Below are positions 17,439 through 27,032 of a stretch of 64,000 bases of DNA, one piece after another; position 1 is the stretch's first letter, and every line of letters begins with the position of its first letter. Origin of the DNA: Sediminibacterium sp. Gen4 (GTDB lineage Bacteria > Bacteroidota > Bacteroidia > Chitinophagales > Chitinophagaceae); contig JACBFI010000014.1 in NCBI GenBank assembly GCA_013391385.1, forward strand, positions 16,673 through 80,672. Direction: 5' to 3'. The translations under genes and the position numbers were made by a program. The notes under the pieces are model-generated. The model searched no databases, had not been told where the DNA came from, and saw only the letters and a program-made list of their open reading frames with translations.

Positions 17439-18488
17439 TCACTCCCTCTTCGCATCCAACGTAAACCCAATCGTAGTTCCTACATCCAGTTTACTACGAA
17501 CATGCATGGTTTGTCCGTGGGCTTCAATGATATGTTTACAGATGGCTAGTCCGAGTCCGGTACCCCCTTTATCTCTGCTCCTACCTCGATCTGTGCGGTA
17601 AAATCGTTCGAATATCCTAGGCAAATGTTCTTCAGCAATCCCAATACCATCATCACTGAATTCAATTAATACATGTTCATCATCGGTTCGATAAATACTC
17701 GCAACAATGGTTCCATCCTGCTTACCATATTTCACTGCATTTTCCAACAGATTATTCATGACCTGTCTGATCTTCTCTTGATCTGCGAATACTGTGATGG
17801 GATATTCGCAACCCTTTTTTATAGAACACTTGATATTTTTAGCAGTTGTTTTAATAGACAATGTTTCATACACTTCTTTGATCAATTCCTGGATCACGAA
17901 ATTCTCTTTATACAAAGGCTGTTCCCCGCTTTCCAGTCTGGATATCTCATCCAGATCTTTTACAAGGTTCACCATGCGATCCACATTCCTGGCTGTATTT
18001 TCCAGGAAACGTTTACGTACATCAGTCGATTCCATTGCGCCACTCAATAGCGTATCTACATATCCTTGAATAGCGAAAATGGGTGTTTTAAATTCATGCG
18101 CCAAGTTCTGTAGAAATTCTTTGCGGTATGCTTCATTGTTCTTGAGTAATTCAATCTCTGCACTTCTTTGTTCCGCCCATTTTTCTACATCTTCTCTCAC
18201 CTCATCAATTCCTTTTTGGGGTAAGATATACTTGTAATAAGTTTCTTCTCTTTTGCTTGCTTTTGTTTGATAGATGAATTTATAGATCAACTTGATCTTG
18301 CGATAGATAAAAGACTCTAATACCGTTCTGATCAGTAAATAACTACCTAAAAAAGTCAACACCAAAGAACCCACTGCTATTTTCCAATCCGGCTCAATGA
18401 TCCAAATCCCTAATGAAATAGGAATCGACAAAATCAAAGCAGTAAATGCCGATAACTGTTGCGGAGAAAGATTCTTGGTTTTGAACAT
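17439..18488 (-). CDS. PhoR-like sensor histidine kinase
   Basis: Start placed at the ATG 18488; two codons earlier is only a GTG. 349 residues: two membrane helices at about 12-31 and 38-58 separated by a very short loop, so no real periplasmic sensor, then a linker of about 70 residues, HisKA with the phospho-acceptor His131 (NLAHEFKTP), and an ATPase domain with N-box NNLLENAVKY, DDGIGI and GGTGLGLAI. Together with the OmpR-family regulator upstream and the phosphate genes downstream it is probably PhoR. The small sensor part fits PhoR-type kinases that sense through transporter partners. Confidence 0.85.
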   Translation of the reverse strand: MFKTKNLSPQQLSAFTALILSIPISLGIWIIEPDWKIAVGSLVLTFLGSYLLIRTVLESFIYRKIKLIYKFIYQTKASKREETYYKYILPQKGIDEVREDVEKWAEQRSAEIELLKNNEAYRKEFLQNLAHEFKTPIFAIQGYVDTLLSGAMESTDVRKRFLENTARNVDRMVNLVKDLDEISRLESGEQPLYKENFVIQELIKEVYETLSIKTTAKNIKCSIKKGCEYPITVFADQEKIRQVMNNLLENAVKYGKQDGTIVASIYRTDDEHVLIEFSDDGIGIAEEHLPRIFERFYRTDRGRSRDKGGTGLGLAICKHIIEAHGQTMHVRSKLDVGTTIGFTLDAKRE

Positions 18489-18512
18489 TACCACTAAGGT
18501 AGGGAAAGAGAG

Positions 18513-18575
18513 AAATCAGAAATAGAGAATAAGAAATAAGGAACAGAGGAATGAAGAATAATGAATTTTGAAATA
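18513..18575. repeat. heptamer array 9
   Basis: A-rich words such as AAATCAG, AAATAGA, GAATAAG, AAATAAG, GAACAGA, GGAATGA in 7-bp phase, in the gap between regulator and kinase. No inverted arm. Confidence 0.6.
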
Positions 18576-18593
18576 GCTTTATACAATCACTTG

Positions 18594-18635
18594 TGGCCTA
18601 CGGCTTGCAGCATGCAGCCAACTGCTCACAGCTCA
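18594..18635. repeat. heptamer array 10 overlapping the regulator 3' end
   Basis: TGGCCTA, CGGCTTG, CAGCATG, CAGCCAA, CTGCTCA, CAGCTCA. It runs into the last two codons of the response regulator and supplies its TGA stop (18626-18628). Confidence 0.65.
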
Positions 18636-19306
18636 AACTTATACCCCACCCCCTTCACCGTCGTAATACAATCCACTCCTAATTTCTGACGCACTTTGCG
18701 GATATGAACATCAATGGTTCTGTCGCCTACGATTACATCGTTACCCCAGATCTGAGAAAGGATCTCATTGCGAAGGAAAACTCGTCCCGGACGAGATGCC
18801 AGCAAGTACAGCAACTCAAACTCTTTTTTTGCCAATACCACTTCCTGTTCATCAATGATAACATTGAATTTTACAGGATCAATCTGGATATTGGCGATTT
18901 TGATGGTTTTACCGGTGTCTTTTGAATTCACGCGTCTAAATAATGCGTTGACGCGACTCACCAGTACTTTCGGACTAATGGGTTTGCTCACATAATCATC
19001 CGCACCCGTTTCCAGTCCTTTAATTTGAGAGGCTTCATCGCTGAGTGCGGTAAGGAAAATGATCAAGGTATCCTGAAACAAAGGTTGTGAACGGAGTATC
19101 TGGCAAACTTCTACACCTGTTTTTTTAGGCATCATGATATCCAAAATGATCAGATCTGGATGAATTTGCTTGGCTTTTTCGATGGCTTCATTTCCATCTT
19201 TGGCGGTGTAGACCTCATACCCTTCTTTGGTGAGGTTATAAGAGATGATCTCTAATATGTCCTGCTCGTCGTCTGCAATCAAAATCTGTTTCGGCTTGCC
19301 TTCCAT
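18626..19306 (-). CDS. OmpR-family response regulator, probable PhoB
   Basis: 226 residues: receiver domain with ADDE acidic pocket, phospho-acceptor Asp56 (LIILDIMMP), a Thr at LTALSD and Lys at VSKPISP, then a winged-helix DNA-binding domain with FELLYLLASRPGRVF, RNEILSQIWG and the RTIDVHIRKVRQKLG recognition helix. The kinase gene follows. Pit and DUF47 genes downstream suggest that the pair is PhoBR. It would be the natural protein to bind the 11-bp repeats at the porin promoter. Confidence 0.87.
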   Translation of the reverse strand: MEGKPKQILIADDEQDILEIISYNLTKEGYEVYTAKDGNEAIEKAKQIHPDLIILDIMMPKKTGVEVCQILRSQPLFQDTLIIFLTALSDEASQIKGLETGADDYVSKPISPKVLVSRVNALFRRVNSKDTGKTIKIANIQIDPVKFNVIIDEQEVVLAKKEFELLYLLASRPGRVFLRNEILSQIWGNDVIVGDRTIDVHIRKVRQKLGVDCITTVKGVGYKFEL

Positions 19307-19325
19307 TGTTAACCTTATGTTTACA

Positions 19326-19333
19326 CAAAATTA
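19326..19333 (-). promoter_or_regulatory. -7 promoter element of the PhoB-like gene
   Basis: Minus-strand TAATTTTG, an exact TAnnTTTG match, 19 nt before the start codon. A GTTAACA lies about 45 nt further upstream, but the 11-bp phasing is not convincing. Confidence 0.55.
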
Positions 19334-19488
19334 ATTTTAAACATTGGCATAAAAGGTTTTTGGCACTATTATGTTATTGTTAACTGATTAAGCCGCTTTT
19401 AAGCTGTCTAAATGAGGGAGTTATAAGCCTTTTTATGCAAATCCTCCTATTCCATCATTTGGCAGTATTTTTGTATAAGTGTATGAGC

Positions 19489-21687
19489 ATGAAGAAATTT
19501 TACTTGATCGTTCTGTTATGGGCTGTATCCATCACTTCTTTTGCACAACAGGAAATGGCCATGCCGCCGATTCCTTTGATGCGTGAGGTACACCATTCGT
19601 ATATCGAAACCAGTCTTCGTAATATCGCCAAACTGAGCAGTATTGCTGACACTGTTTTCCCCGTCACCAATGATCCTAAACTCAATCAGTCCATCCATAA
19701 AAGCATTCGAACCTATGTACACAATATGCGTGCGATCGTTGAATCGAGTTCGAAGCTGAGTGATAATGAAAAATATATCTGGCTAAGAGGTATCAATGAT
19801 CTGCTTACCGGTTTTCAGTCTGCTTGGCAGGCCCGTATCATTCGTAATATCATGTATCCCGGACTCATCAAAGCCTTTTACGAGTGTATGCAATTGGAAC
19901 TGGACGGAAGATCAATTCTTCCTATCATTGAACAAAATGAATTGGAGATCGGCAATGTATTGATCCAAAATTATTGCTTAAAAAACAATAGCGGTATAGA
20001 AGCAGCAAAAGACGTATTGGTTTTGAAGACCTGTCAACGTGAGCCTGATAATATCCTCAAAATCCTTACTCGTTTCCCCAATAATCGATATGCCGATAGT
20101 TTGATTACCATCAGCGCATTTCGAAATCAGGAAGAGCTCTATAATTATGCTGCTTCAACAAATGCGCTCGGACAAAAAATTCAGCAGGTACAACATCCTT
20201 TGGTGAAATTGATTGCAACATTGGCCAGGTCAAAAAATGGCAGAATGTATTTTCCTTTTTTAGATGACCTCTATCAAAATAAAATCACCATCAATCAAAT
20301 TGCGCCAATATTGAACAATGAGTCTTCTGATAACTATTATAAATTATTGGTGAAAACCCGGATAGGCTATGCTGAAAGAATGAGGAAAGGAGACACACCT
20401 ATGGCTGCCAAAACCTTGGTGGGTAAGCTTCGTAGTAAAGCTGTAGAACTTTATATTAATGAAATCAATGCTTTACATGATGAATCAAATCCTAATATTC
20501 GCTTTAAGAAAATAGATTCATTAAATCCACAGGAACTCTATTATTTAGCCGTATTGGGAGAAGAGGAAATTTATACTTCCAGTTTTGTATCAGGCGTGTA
20601 TCCACGCATTTTTGCACGCTTTAAAAATGGAGATGCTGATTCACTCTTACAAACATTGCATTATGATTTTTATCGTAAGTTTTTAAAAATGTCGGCAGCT
20701 TATAATACACTTGATGATTTTTTGAAACGCATGAGTAAGCCTGCTGCTCAAAAACTAGTACGGAATTTTGTTAATGGATTAGAGAAAACCGGCTCATTGG
20801 AAGATGCTGTTGATGTAGCTGATTCTTATGCCAGTATTTACAATAAAGATATCCGCAAACTCATACTATCGCAGGTACAACAAAATCTTCGAAGCAGTAA
20901 AACACAGCAAGATAAAAGAGGAGAAGTGATTTATCATTTACTCAATACTATTTTCGTTTCTGCAGATTCATCCGGTAAAACAAATCTTTCTGCATCTCTT
21001 GGCATTAACACGGTATACAATATGCCATTAAAGGAATTACAGAATGCATCAGGAAGAATCATCATTCAGCAATATGCTTATGGCGACAAAGATGCAGAAA
21101 GTTACTTTGGTGCTTTTTTGGCTCGTTTTAGCAATAGCAATTGGCGTATTGTGCGAAAACCTTATTGGGTAGAGATCAATTCTGCGCGTGGCACACCTGT
21201 AACCATCTATGCAAACCTCCCACTGGATGAAACCAAAGACCTGGATGCAATGGCACAAGACAGTCTCAACTATTATTTAGAAACAAATGGGCTACAACCA
21301 ACCATGGTCATCCATCGCGGACACAGCTATTATCTCCAACAAACCATTGATCAACTGGCACCTTCTGCCAAAGTTGTCCTACTGGGTAGTTGCGGAGGCT
21401 ATCAAAAACTGAACTTGGTATTGGATATTTGTCCAAGCGCCCATATCATATCATCCAAACAAGTAGCAGCCGGTGTACTCAATCAAGCTTTGATCGATGC
21501 TATTACTGACCAAATCAGACTGAATAAAGATCTGGTGTGGGAAGAGATCTGGCAAAAACTTCAGAACCGCGTAACCGGCGGGTACAAAGAAAAGTTTGAA
21601 GACTATATTCCACCACACAAAAACCTAGGTGCCATTTTCATCATGGCCTTTAATAAGGCTATGGAAAATGGAAGCGGGTTAAACTAA
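19489..21687 (+). CDS. large exported protein with a clan-CD-like His/Cys motif
   Basis: The start at 19489 gives the signal peptide MKKFYLIVLLWAVSITSFAQ; an in-frame ATG at 19435 precedes the -7-like TATTTTTG at 19466 region and is unlikely. 732 residues, mostly helical, with no recognised domain up to about 590. Then two hydrophobic strands end in VIHRGHS (His609, His612) and VVLLGSCGG (Cys635), the H-G / S-C arrangement of caspase, gingipain and CHAT peptidases. The His-Cys spacing of about 25 is shorter than usual. Activity is a hypothesis. Confidence 0.6.
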   Translation: MKKFYLIVLLWAVSITSFAQQEMAMPPIPLMREVHHSYIETSLRNIAKLSSIADTVFPVTNDPKLNQSIHKSIRTYVHNMRAIVESSSKLSDNEKYIWLRGINDLLTGFQSAWQARIIRNIMYPGLIKAFYECMQLELDGRSILPIIEQNELEIGNVLIQNYCLKNNSGIEAAKDVLVLKTCQREPDNILKILTRFPNNRYADSLITISAFRNQEELYNYAASTNALGQKIQQVQHPLVKLIATLARSKNGRMYFPFLDDLYQNKITINQIAPILNNESSDNYYKLLVKTRIGYAERMRKGDTPMAAKTLVGKLRSKAVELYINEINALHDESNPNIRFKKIDSLNPQELYYLAVLGEEEIYTSSFVSGVYPRIFARFKNGDADSLLQTLHYDFYRKFLKMSAAYNTLDDFLKRMSKPAAQKLVRNFVNGLEKTGSLEDAVDVADSYASIYNKDIRKLILSQVQQNLRSSKTQQDKRGEVIYHLLNTIFVSADSSGKTNLSASLGINTVYNMPLKELQNASGRIIIQQYAYGDKDAESYFGAFLARFSNSNWRIVRKPYWVEINSARGTPVTIYANLPLDETKDLDAMAQDSLNYYLETNGLQPTMVIHRGHSYYLQQTIDQLAPSAKVVLLGSCGGYQKLNLVLDICPSAHIISSKQVAAGVLNQALIDAITDQIRLNKDLVWEEIWQKLQNRVTGGYKEKFEDYIPPHKNLGAIFIMAFNKAMENGSGLN

Positions 21688-22317
21688 AAATGGATTGTTT
21701 CTTTTTTCATAACCGATAGTGGTGGTGATACCATGACCTGGAAATACTTTGACCTCATCCGGTAATACCCATAATTTCTCCCGAATACTATTAAGCAAGG
21801 TTTGATGGTCTCCACCCGGCAGGTCGGTTCTGCCAATACTTTGATGGAACAATACATCTCCCCCAATCAATAATTGTTGTTCTTGATGGTAAAAACAGAT
21901 GCTTCCCGGCGAGTGTCCGGGTGCCCAAATCACCTGCAAAGCATCATTTCCCAGTTTCACGGTATCTCCTTCCTGAAGAAAGTGTAAGGGGCCATCATAA
22001 TTTTCAAAAGGAAGCCCCCAACGTTCTCCGGAACGCGGAGCATGAGCTAATACCTGTTCTTCCAAGGGATGTAAATAAAGTTCTAGATTGAACTCATCAT
22101 ACACCCATTTGTTACCAAAAACATGGTCTAAATGACAATGCGTATTGAGCAACTGAACAGGATCCAGCTTCGTATCTTTTATAAAGTTTTTTAACGTTTC
22201 CTGTTCAGCGGAAAAGTAACAACCGGGATCAATTATGATAGCTTTGCCTTGTTCATTATAAAGCACATAGGTGTTTTCCTGAACAGGGCTGAAAATAAAG
22301 GCCTTTACCTTGAGCAT
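21679..22317 (-). CDS. metallo-beta-lactamase-fold hydrolase, glyoxalase II-like
   Basis: 212 residues with the zinc motif THCHLDHVFG (HxHxDH), GHSPGS, GGDVLF and FPGHG. These are the landmarks of the glyoxalase II/YcbL group of MBL hydrolases, cytoplasmic thioester hydrolases. The length is that of YcbL-type proteins rather than full glyoxalase II. Its 3' end overlaps the preceding convergent gene by 9 nt. Confidence 0.85.
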   Translation of the reverse strand: MLKVKAFIFSPVQENTYVLYNEQGKAIIIDPGCYFSAEQETLKNFIKDTKLDPVQLLNTHCHLDHVFGNKWVYDEFNLELYLHPLEEQVLAHAPRSGERWGLPFENYDGPLHFLQEGDTVKLGNDALQVIWAPGHSPGSICFYHQEQQLLIGGDVLFHQSIGRTDLPGGDHQTLLNSIREKLWVLPDEVKVFPGHGITTTIGYEKRNNPFLV

Positions 22318-22378
22318 AGCGTTTTTTATGAAGGTTTTACAGGGTAATTGACTAATTTTAAAACACTAAAGTTCGGAT

Positions 22379-25300
22379 ATGCAATTGAATCGAATGATGA
22401 AAGGATGGGTTTTGGCCATTTTTTTATTTCCAGTCCTTTCCATGGCCCAGGTAAACTCAGTTGAATTTGGGAAAAACAGGGTACAACATAAAAAACTGAT
22501 ATGGAAGTTCTATCAGTCGCCCAATTTTAATACATACACCAGTCAAGGTGGTGTAGAACTAGGAAAATTTGCCGCACAAGTTGCCGAAGAAGAGCTTCGT
22601 TCATTGGAAAATTTTATTGAATATTCCTTACAACGTCGTGCTAATATCGTTGTGTACAATAATTACAATGATTATAAAAGTAGCAATATCGGTTTGGGTA
22701 TCGATTGGCAGAATTCGGGCGGACTTACCAAACTGGTGAACAATAAAATTGTCGTGTATTTTGATGGTAACCATGCCAACCTGAAGCGACAAATCAGAGA
22801 AGGCATTGCCAAGGTATTGACTGATAATTTATTGTTTGGAGACGATATTGGCGAATTTGCCAGTAATCAGGCATTGTTGGATTTACCGAAATGGTTGGTT
22901 GATGGATATGTTTCCTATGCTGCTGAACCATGGAGTACCACCAAAGATGATGAACTTAAAAGTGCTATACTCAGTGGCACTTATCGTTCCTTTTATCAAT
23001 TTGCTTTTGAAAAGCCCATTCTTGCTGGGCACTCATTCTGGCAATATATCGGTGAAAAATACCGCAAAGAAAATATCACATACTTATTATACCTCGCACG
23101 TATTTATAAAAACCTGAATCAGGCTTGTATGCGTGTATGCAAAAAGAAATTCAAGGAAGTACTGGAAGATTTCATGCAATTTCAACAAGAGCGTTATTCG
23201 AGAGATATTCGTCAGAGAAGAAATGCACCCAGAGGACAACTGAATGTTTCTGAAGAAGTAACCAAAAAAGATTTCATTCGCTTTCAAGCCAATCCAAATC
23301 CACGCAGCACAACCTACGCCGTAGTAGAATTCAACAAAGGAATTTATTGCGTGAAACTGATGGAGAATTTTTATGATGGCAAAATATTGTTGAAAAGTGG
23401 CGTAAGAACCAATCAGGGTGATATCAATCCCAATTATCCGATTCTGGCATGGGACGGAAAAGGCACTCGTTTATTGGTTGCTTATTGGGAAGATGGCAAA
23501 ATCAAAATGTTTGTATATGATCTGATTGCACGCATCAAAAGATACAAGCAGGAAATTGAAGGTGTAGATCAGATACTGGATGCAAGTTTTATGCTGGATG
23601 CCAACTCACTTATTTTCAGTGCTGTGAAAAATGGACATAGTGATATCTTTACTTATAAGATCGAACAAAATAAACTGGAGCAGATCACAGATGATGTGTA
23701 CGATGATTTGAACCCCACTTTTGTTTCTTTCCCCAATCGCTCAGGAATCATCTTTAGTTCAAACAGACCTTCCCCTGTTGCGCCCAATGCCGATACCGTA
23801 CTGCCCAGTAACTATCGATTTAATGTATTCATGGTGGATATCCTGAATACCAGCAAACAAAAACAGATTACCCAATTAACGAATTTGAAATATGGTAATG
23901 CATCTTATCCAATGCAATACAATACCAATCACTTCACATTTGTAGCAGATGAGAATGGTATAGGTAATCGTTGGGCCGGTTTCTTTTCTACCAAACGAGA
24001 TGGATTGGATACTTTATATTATATCGGTGAAGAATTGTTGAGAAATCCTTCTCCTAAAGAATTCGACTCAACATTACGCGCATGGCAAAAAGATGAACCG
24101 GACAGTGTTAGTTATTTCCAAGTATATAAAGACTCTACCTATACCTTCCCCATCACGAATTATCAAAGCTCCTTACTCGAAACCAGAATTGCGGGTGATA
24201 ACGGGCAAGTAAGTGAGGTAAGAAGAGAAGGTGATTTTAAATTCTTGTATAAACTGCGTGTAGATGAACAGGCTTTGAATAAGCGAAATGTCAATAGCCG
24301 ACCTACAGAATACATGAAACGAATCATGGATGAGAAAAAAGCAGTAGATGGTAAAGCGATCATTTATAACAACGGTGTTGCCACCAATGACACTACCAAC
24401 CGTGCTTCGAAAGACTTTTTCCAAAATGAGTTTGCGAATGAAAAACCAGACAGTTCACGCAGGTATGATACTGAAGTGATTACACAAAAGAAATCTGTTT
24501 TAGAAAGATCGCGTCTGTATGATTACAGTTTAAAATTCAGCAGTGATTATATCCTTAGTGGATTTACCAATAATGTACTTGTCAACAGGTATCAGCCTTA
24601 TGCAGGAGGTTCAGGACCTATTCAACTGAACAATGGTAATGATTTCAATTTCACCTTCCGTGTGGGCGTGAGTGATTTATTTGAAGACCAGAAATTTGTA
24701 GGGGGCTTCCGATTTGGAACCAACTTGAGTGATAAAGATGTATTCTTCTCTTATCAAAATTTGCGTAAACGTTTTGATTGGGGAATGACTTACTACAGAA
24801 GTAATGTTACCAACTTCTTCAACACACCTTTCAACAGTATGTTGATTACAAACCTGTATCAGGGTAATATCACTTATCCTTTCAATGAAGTGAAGAGTTT
24901 GCGCGCTACTGTTGCATTGAGAACAGATCGTGGCATCCTTCGTTCGTTTGATAATGCCAGTGGTTCACCGGATCCGGGTGCATTGGCATTCCAGGATACG
25001 ATCAGCAGGTATATTGTTTCCAGAATTGAATATGTACACGATAATACCATTAATCCAACACAGAATATTTGGAATGGCTTGCGCTATAAAGTCTATTTCG
25101 ATGTAAATATGCCAACTTTCAAAACTGCTTTGAACAATGGAAAAGGCACATTCAATTTCGGTTTTGATGGACGCTACTATCATAAAATCTATCGCAATTT
25201 CATTTGGGCCGGACGTGCCGCTGCTGATTTCTCATGGGGTGGACAAAAACTCATTTACTACCTCGGTGGTGTGGATGGATGGATTGGACCTAAGTTCAAT

Positions 25301-25750
25301 AATCAAAATACACCGGCACCGGATCAGTCTTATGCTTTCCAGTCTTTGGCTGTGAATATGCGTGGCTACAGACAGAATATTGCCAATGGTAATAATGCAT
25401 TTGTGATCAACAGTGAGTTTAGATTTCCACTGTTCTCTACACTCATTAACCGACCCATCAATAATGCTTTCCTGAGAAACTTCCAATTGGTTCAATTCCT
25501 GGATTTAGGAACTGCGTGGAATGGTAAATACAATGGTATTAAACGTCCGGGTGATGTTATCAGTGACCCTAACTCACCTGTGATCGTTCGTATTGATGCA
25601 GGTGGACTCGGCCCATTTGCCGGTGGTTATGGATTTGGTGCTCGTAGTACCTTGTTGGGCTATTTCATGAAGTTTGATGCAGGCTGGCCGATGAAGGGCA
25701 TATTTAAGGGAGCGCCGGTTTACTATTTTGCAATAGGATTTGACTTTTAA
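22379..25750 (+). CDS. outer-membrane protein: TolB-like propeller plus C-terminal barrel
   Basis: 1123 residues with a signal peptide ending near SMAQ. A peptidase-MA-like N-terminal region is followed by WD40/TolB-type propeller repeats around 270-560 (TYAVVEF, DDLNPTFVSFPNRSGIIFSSNRPS). The last 400 residues alternate polar and hydrophobic like an Omp85-type barrel and end in an aromatic residue (YFAIGFDF). It sits alone with a -7-like TAAAGTTCG immediately before the start, implying a very short leader. Role unknown; such hybrids are common in Bacteroidota. Confidence 0.75.
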   Translation: MQLNRMMKGWVLAIFLFPVLSMAQVNSVEFGKNRVQHKKLIWKFYQSPNFNTYTSQGGVELGKFAAQVAEEELRSLENFIEYSLQRRANIVVYNNYNDYKSSNIGLGIDWQNSGGLTKLVNNKIVVYFDGNHANLKRQIREGIAKVLTDNLLFGDDIGEFASNQALLDLPKWLVDGYVSYAAEPWSTTKDDELKSAILSGTYRSFYQFAFEKPILAGHSFWQYIGEKYRKENITYLLYLARIYKNLNQACMRVCKKKFKEVLEDFMQFQQERYSRDIRQRRNAPRGQLNVSEEVTKKDFIRFQANPNPRSTTYAVVEFNKGIYCVKLMENFYDGKILLKSGVRTNQGDINPNYPILAWDGKGTRLLVAYWEDGKIKMFVYDLIARIKRYKQEIEGVDQILDASFMLDANSLIFSAVKNGHSDIFTYKIEQNKLEQITDDVYDDLNPTFVSFPNRSGIIFSSNRPSPVAPNADTVLPSNYRFNVFMVDILNTSKQKQITQLTNLKYGNASYPMQYNTNHFTFVADENGIGNRWAGFFSTKRDGLDTLYYIGEELLRNPSPKEFDSTLRAWQKDEPDSVSYFQVYKDSTYTFPITNYQSSLLETRIAGDNGQVSEVRREGDFKFLYKLRVDEQALNKRNVNSRPTEYMKRIMDEKKAVDGKAIIYNNGVATNDTTNRASKDFFQNEFANEKPDSSRRYDTEVITQKKSVLERSRLYDYSLKFSSDYILSGFTNNVLVNRYQPYAGGSGPIQLNNGNDFNFTFRVGVSDLFEDQKFVGGFRFGTNLSDKDVFFSYQNLRKRFDWGMTYYRSNVTNFFNTPFNSMLITNLYQGNITYPFNEVKSLRATVALRTDRGILRSFDNASGSPDPGALAFQDTISRYIVSRIEYVHDNTINPTQNIWNGLRYKVYFDVNMPTFKTALNNGKGTFNFGFDGRYYHKIYRNFIWAGRAAADFSWGGQKLIYYLGGVDGWIGPKFNNQNTPAPDQSYAFQSLAVNMRGYRQNIANGNNAFVINSEFRFPLFSTLINRPINNAFLRNFQLVQFLDLGTAWNGKYNGIKRPGDVISDPNSPVIVRIDAGGLGPFAGGYGFGARSTLLGYFMKFDAGWPMKGIFKGAPVYYFAIGFDF

Positions 25751-25751
25751 A

Positions 25752-25840
25752 GTTTGATTTCTTGATCTTTGATTTCTTGATTGAAGAAGAAGTTTATGTA
25801 CAAATCAAAAAATCAAAGATCAAGAAATCAAAGATCAAAC
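25752..25840. repeat. heptamer array 11, 23-bp inverted repeat between convergent genes
   Basis: TTTGATT, TCTTGAT, CTTTGAT words on the left and their complements on the right. Bases 25753-25775 pair exactly with 25810-25832. It starts right after the barrel gene stop and overlaps the stop codon of nth (25835-25837). Position and structure suit a two-way terminator. Confidence 0.85.
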
Positions 25841-26488
25841 TTCCTTCTTCTTGTTTTTAGCATAGAACCTACAAACTGTCGTAAGCCCACAATTGTTGCA
25901 TTGGGGATTTCGGGCAAGACAGGTATATCGTCCGTGAAGTATTAGCCAGTGATGCGCTTTGTGGACCAATTCTTCCGGGATGTATTTGATCAGTTCTTTT
26001 TCGACAGCCAAGGGAGTACTTGCTTTTTCAGTGACCAATCCTAATCTTTTGCTTACCCGAAACACATGTGTATCAACAGCCATATTGGGTTGTTGATCGA
26101 TGACACTGGTAATTACATTGGCTGTTTTTCTTCCAACACCCGGTAATTTCACCAACTCTTCTACTGTCATGGGTACTTCACCATTGAACTGATCGAGAAG
26201 CATATTGGCCATTCCGATGAGGTGTTTGGTTTTATTATTGGGATATGAGATACTTCTAATAAGCGGAAATAAATCATCAAAGTTGGCTTGCGCCATGGTA
26301 TGTGGCGACGGGTAATGAGCAAAAATGGCAGGGGTAGTCATGTTCACTCGTTTGTCGGTACACTGCGCCGATAATATGACTGCCACCAATAATTGAAAGG
26401 GATTATCATACACCAATTCTGTTTCAGCAACGGGTATTTGTTTGCTGAAATACTCAATGACCTGAGCGTATCGTTCTTTTTTTGTCAT
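25835..26488 (-). CDS. nth: endonuclease III, DNA base-excision glycosylase
   Basis: 217 residues from MTKKERYAQ; a longer frame upstream to 26584 contains a hairpin and is unlikely. HhH motif LPGVGRKTANV with catalytic Lys121, then VDTHVFRV with Asp139, equivalent to E. coli Lys120 and Asp138. The C-terminal [4Fe-4S] motif C-x6-C-x2-C-x5-C appears as CLARNPQCNNCGLTTVC. It removes oxidised pyrimidines and nicks the abasic site. The stop codon comes from heptamer array 11. Confidence 0.95.
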   Translation of the reverse strand: MTKKERYAQVIEYFSKQIPVAETELVYDNPFQLLVAVILSAQCTDKRVNMTTPAIFAHYPSPHTMAQANFDDLFPLIRSISYPNNKTKHLIGMANMLLDQFNGEVPMTVEELVKLPGVGRKTANVITSVIDQQPNMAVDTHVFRVSKRLGLVTEKASTPLAVEKELIKYIPEELVHKAHHWLILHGRYTCLARNPQCNNCGLTTVCRFYAKNKKKEV

Positions 26489-26529
26489 AACCTTCTTCAA
26501 AAATAAAGACTTCGACGGATGTAAATGAT

Positions 26530-26574
26530 TAAGCCAAAGATTCATCCGCCTTAGGCATACAAATCTTTGGCTTA
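26530..26574 (-). terminator. hairpin between the 77-residue gene and nth
   Basis: 13-bp stem TAAGCCAAAGATT / AATCTTTGGCTTA, loop of 19 nt. The loop contains ATTCATCCGCC, shared with the hairpin at 52348-52388. On the minus strand it follows the 26598 gene. Confidence 0.6.
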
Positions 26575-26597
26575 AAACAATCATTCAAGCAACAAGT

Positions 26598-26831
26598 TTA
26601 TTTCTTTCTTATTGCCGAACGTGCATGATCCATAATGGTTTTGATAGAAAGTTTAGAAGGAGACTTCATTTTCAGTTGATCTAACTGACGAATGCTTCTT
26701 TCTAAAACTGACAGTTTCTCGGTTAATTCAATATCTCCCTCTTCCAGCGCTTCGTCTACTGCTTTTTCCATGGCAGGTGAACACTCCTTATACAGGTACA
26801 ATATCAAATCCTCTTCTGTAAACTTTTTCAT
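26598..26831 (-). CDS. small conserved-looking protein, function unknown
   Basis: 77 residues, highly charged and predicted helical. The start FTEEDLILYLYKE recalls the N-terminus of anti-sigma-type proteins (DDLLRYLDGE), but there is no zinc motif and no membrane segment, so I do not assign it. It lies between a divIC-like gene and nth on the same strand, with a gap of 201 nt upstream, so it may have its own promoter. Confidence 0.6.
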   Translation of the reverse strand: MKKFTEEDLILYLYKECSPAMEKAVDEALEEGDIELTEKLSVLERSIRQLDQLKMKSPSKLSIKTIMDHARSAIRKK

Positions 26832-27003
26832 AACAGGGTTATATTAATTGAGCTAAGAGGATACGGTATGTACTAAAACGGGAGGCGAAACAATATTATT
26901 GCGGCAGGCCTTTCCGTAATCAGTAATTTAGTCATTCAAATCAAAGAATTACTAAGAAATAGGGATAACTTACTGAAAATCAATTTATTAATTTTCAATA
27001 AAA

Positions 27004-27031
27004 CTTGCAGCTTGTAGCTTGCCGCCTGAAG
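27004..27031. repeat. heptamer array 12
   Basis: CTTGCAG, CTTGTAG, CTTGCCG, CCTGAAG in phase, abutting the stop codon of the FtsB-like gene. Same words as array 13, 320 bp away. Confidence 0.7.
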
Positions 27032-27032
27032 C

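Noticed and set aside
17439-18494. Start of the kinase at 18494
   Set aside because: The codon is GTG; the ATG at 18488 gives the better start, so six bases were trimmed.
19326-19400. Pho box upstream of the PhoB-like gene
   Set aside because: Only one GTTAACA unit is visible and the 11-bp phase does not hold; it may be chance.
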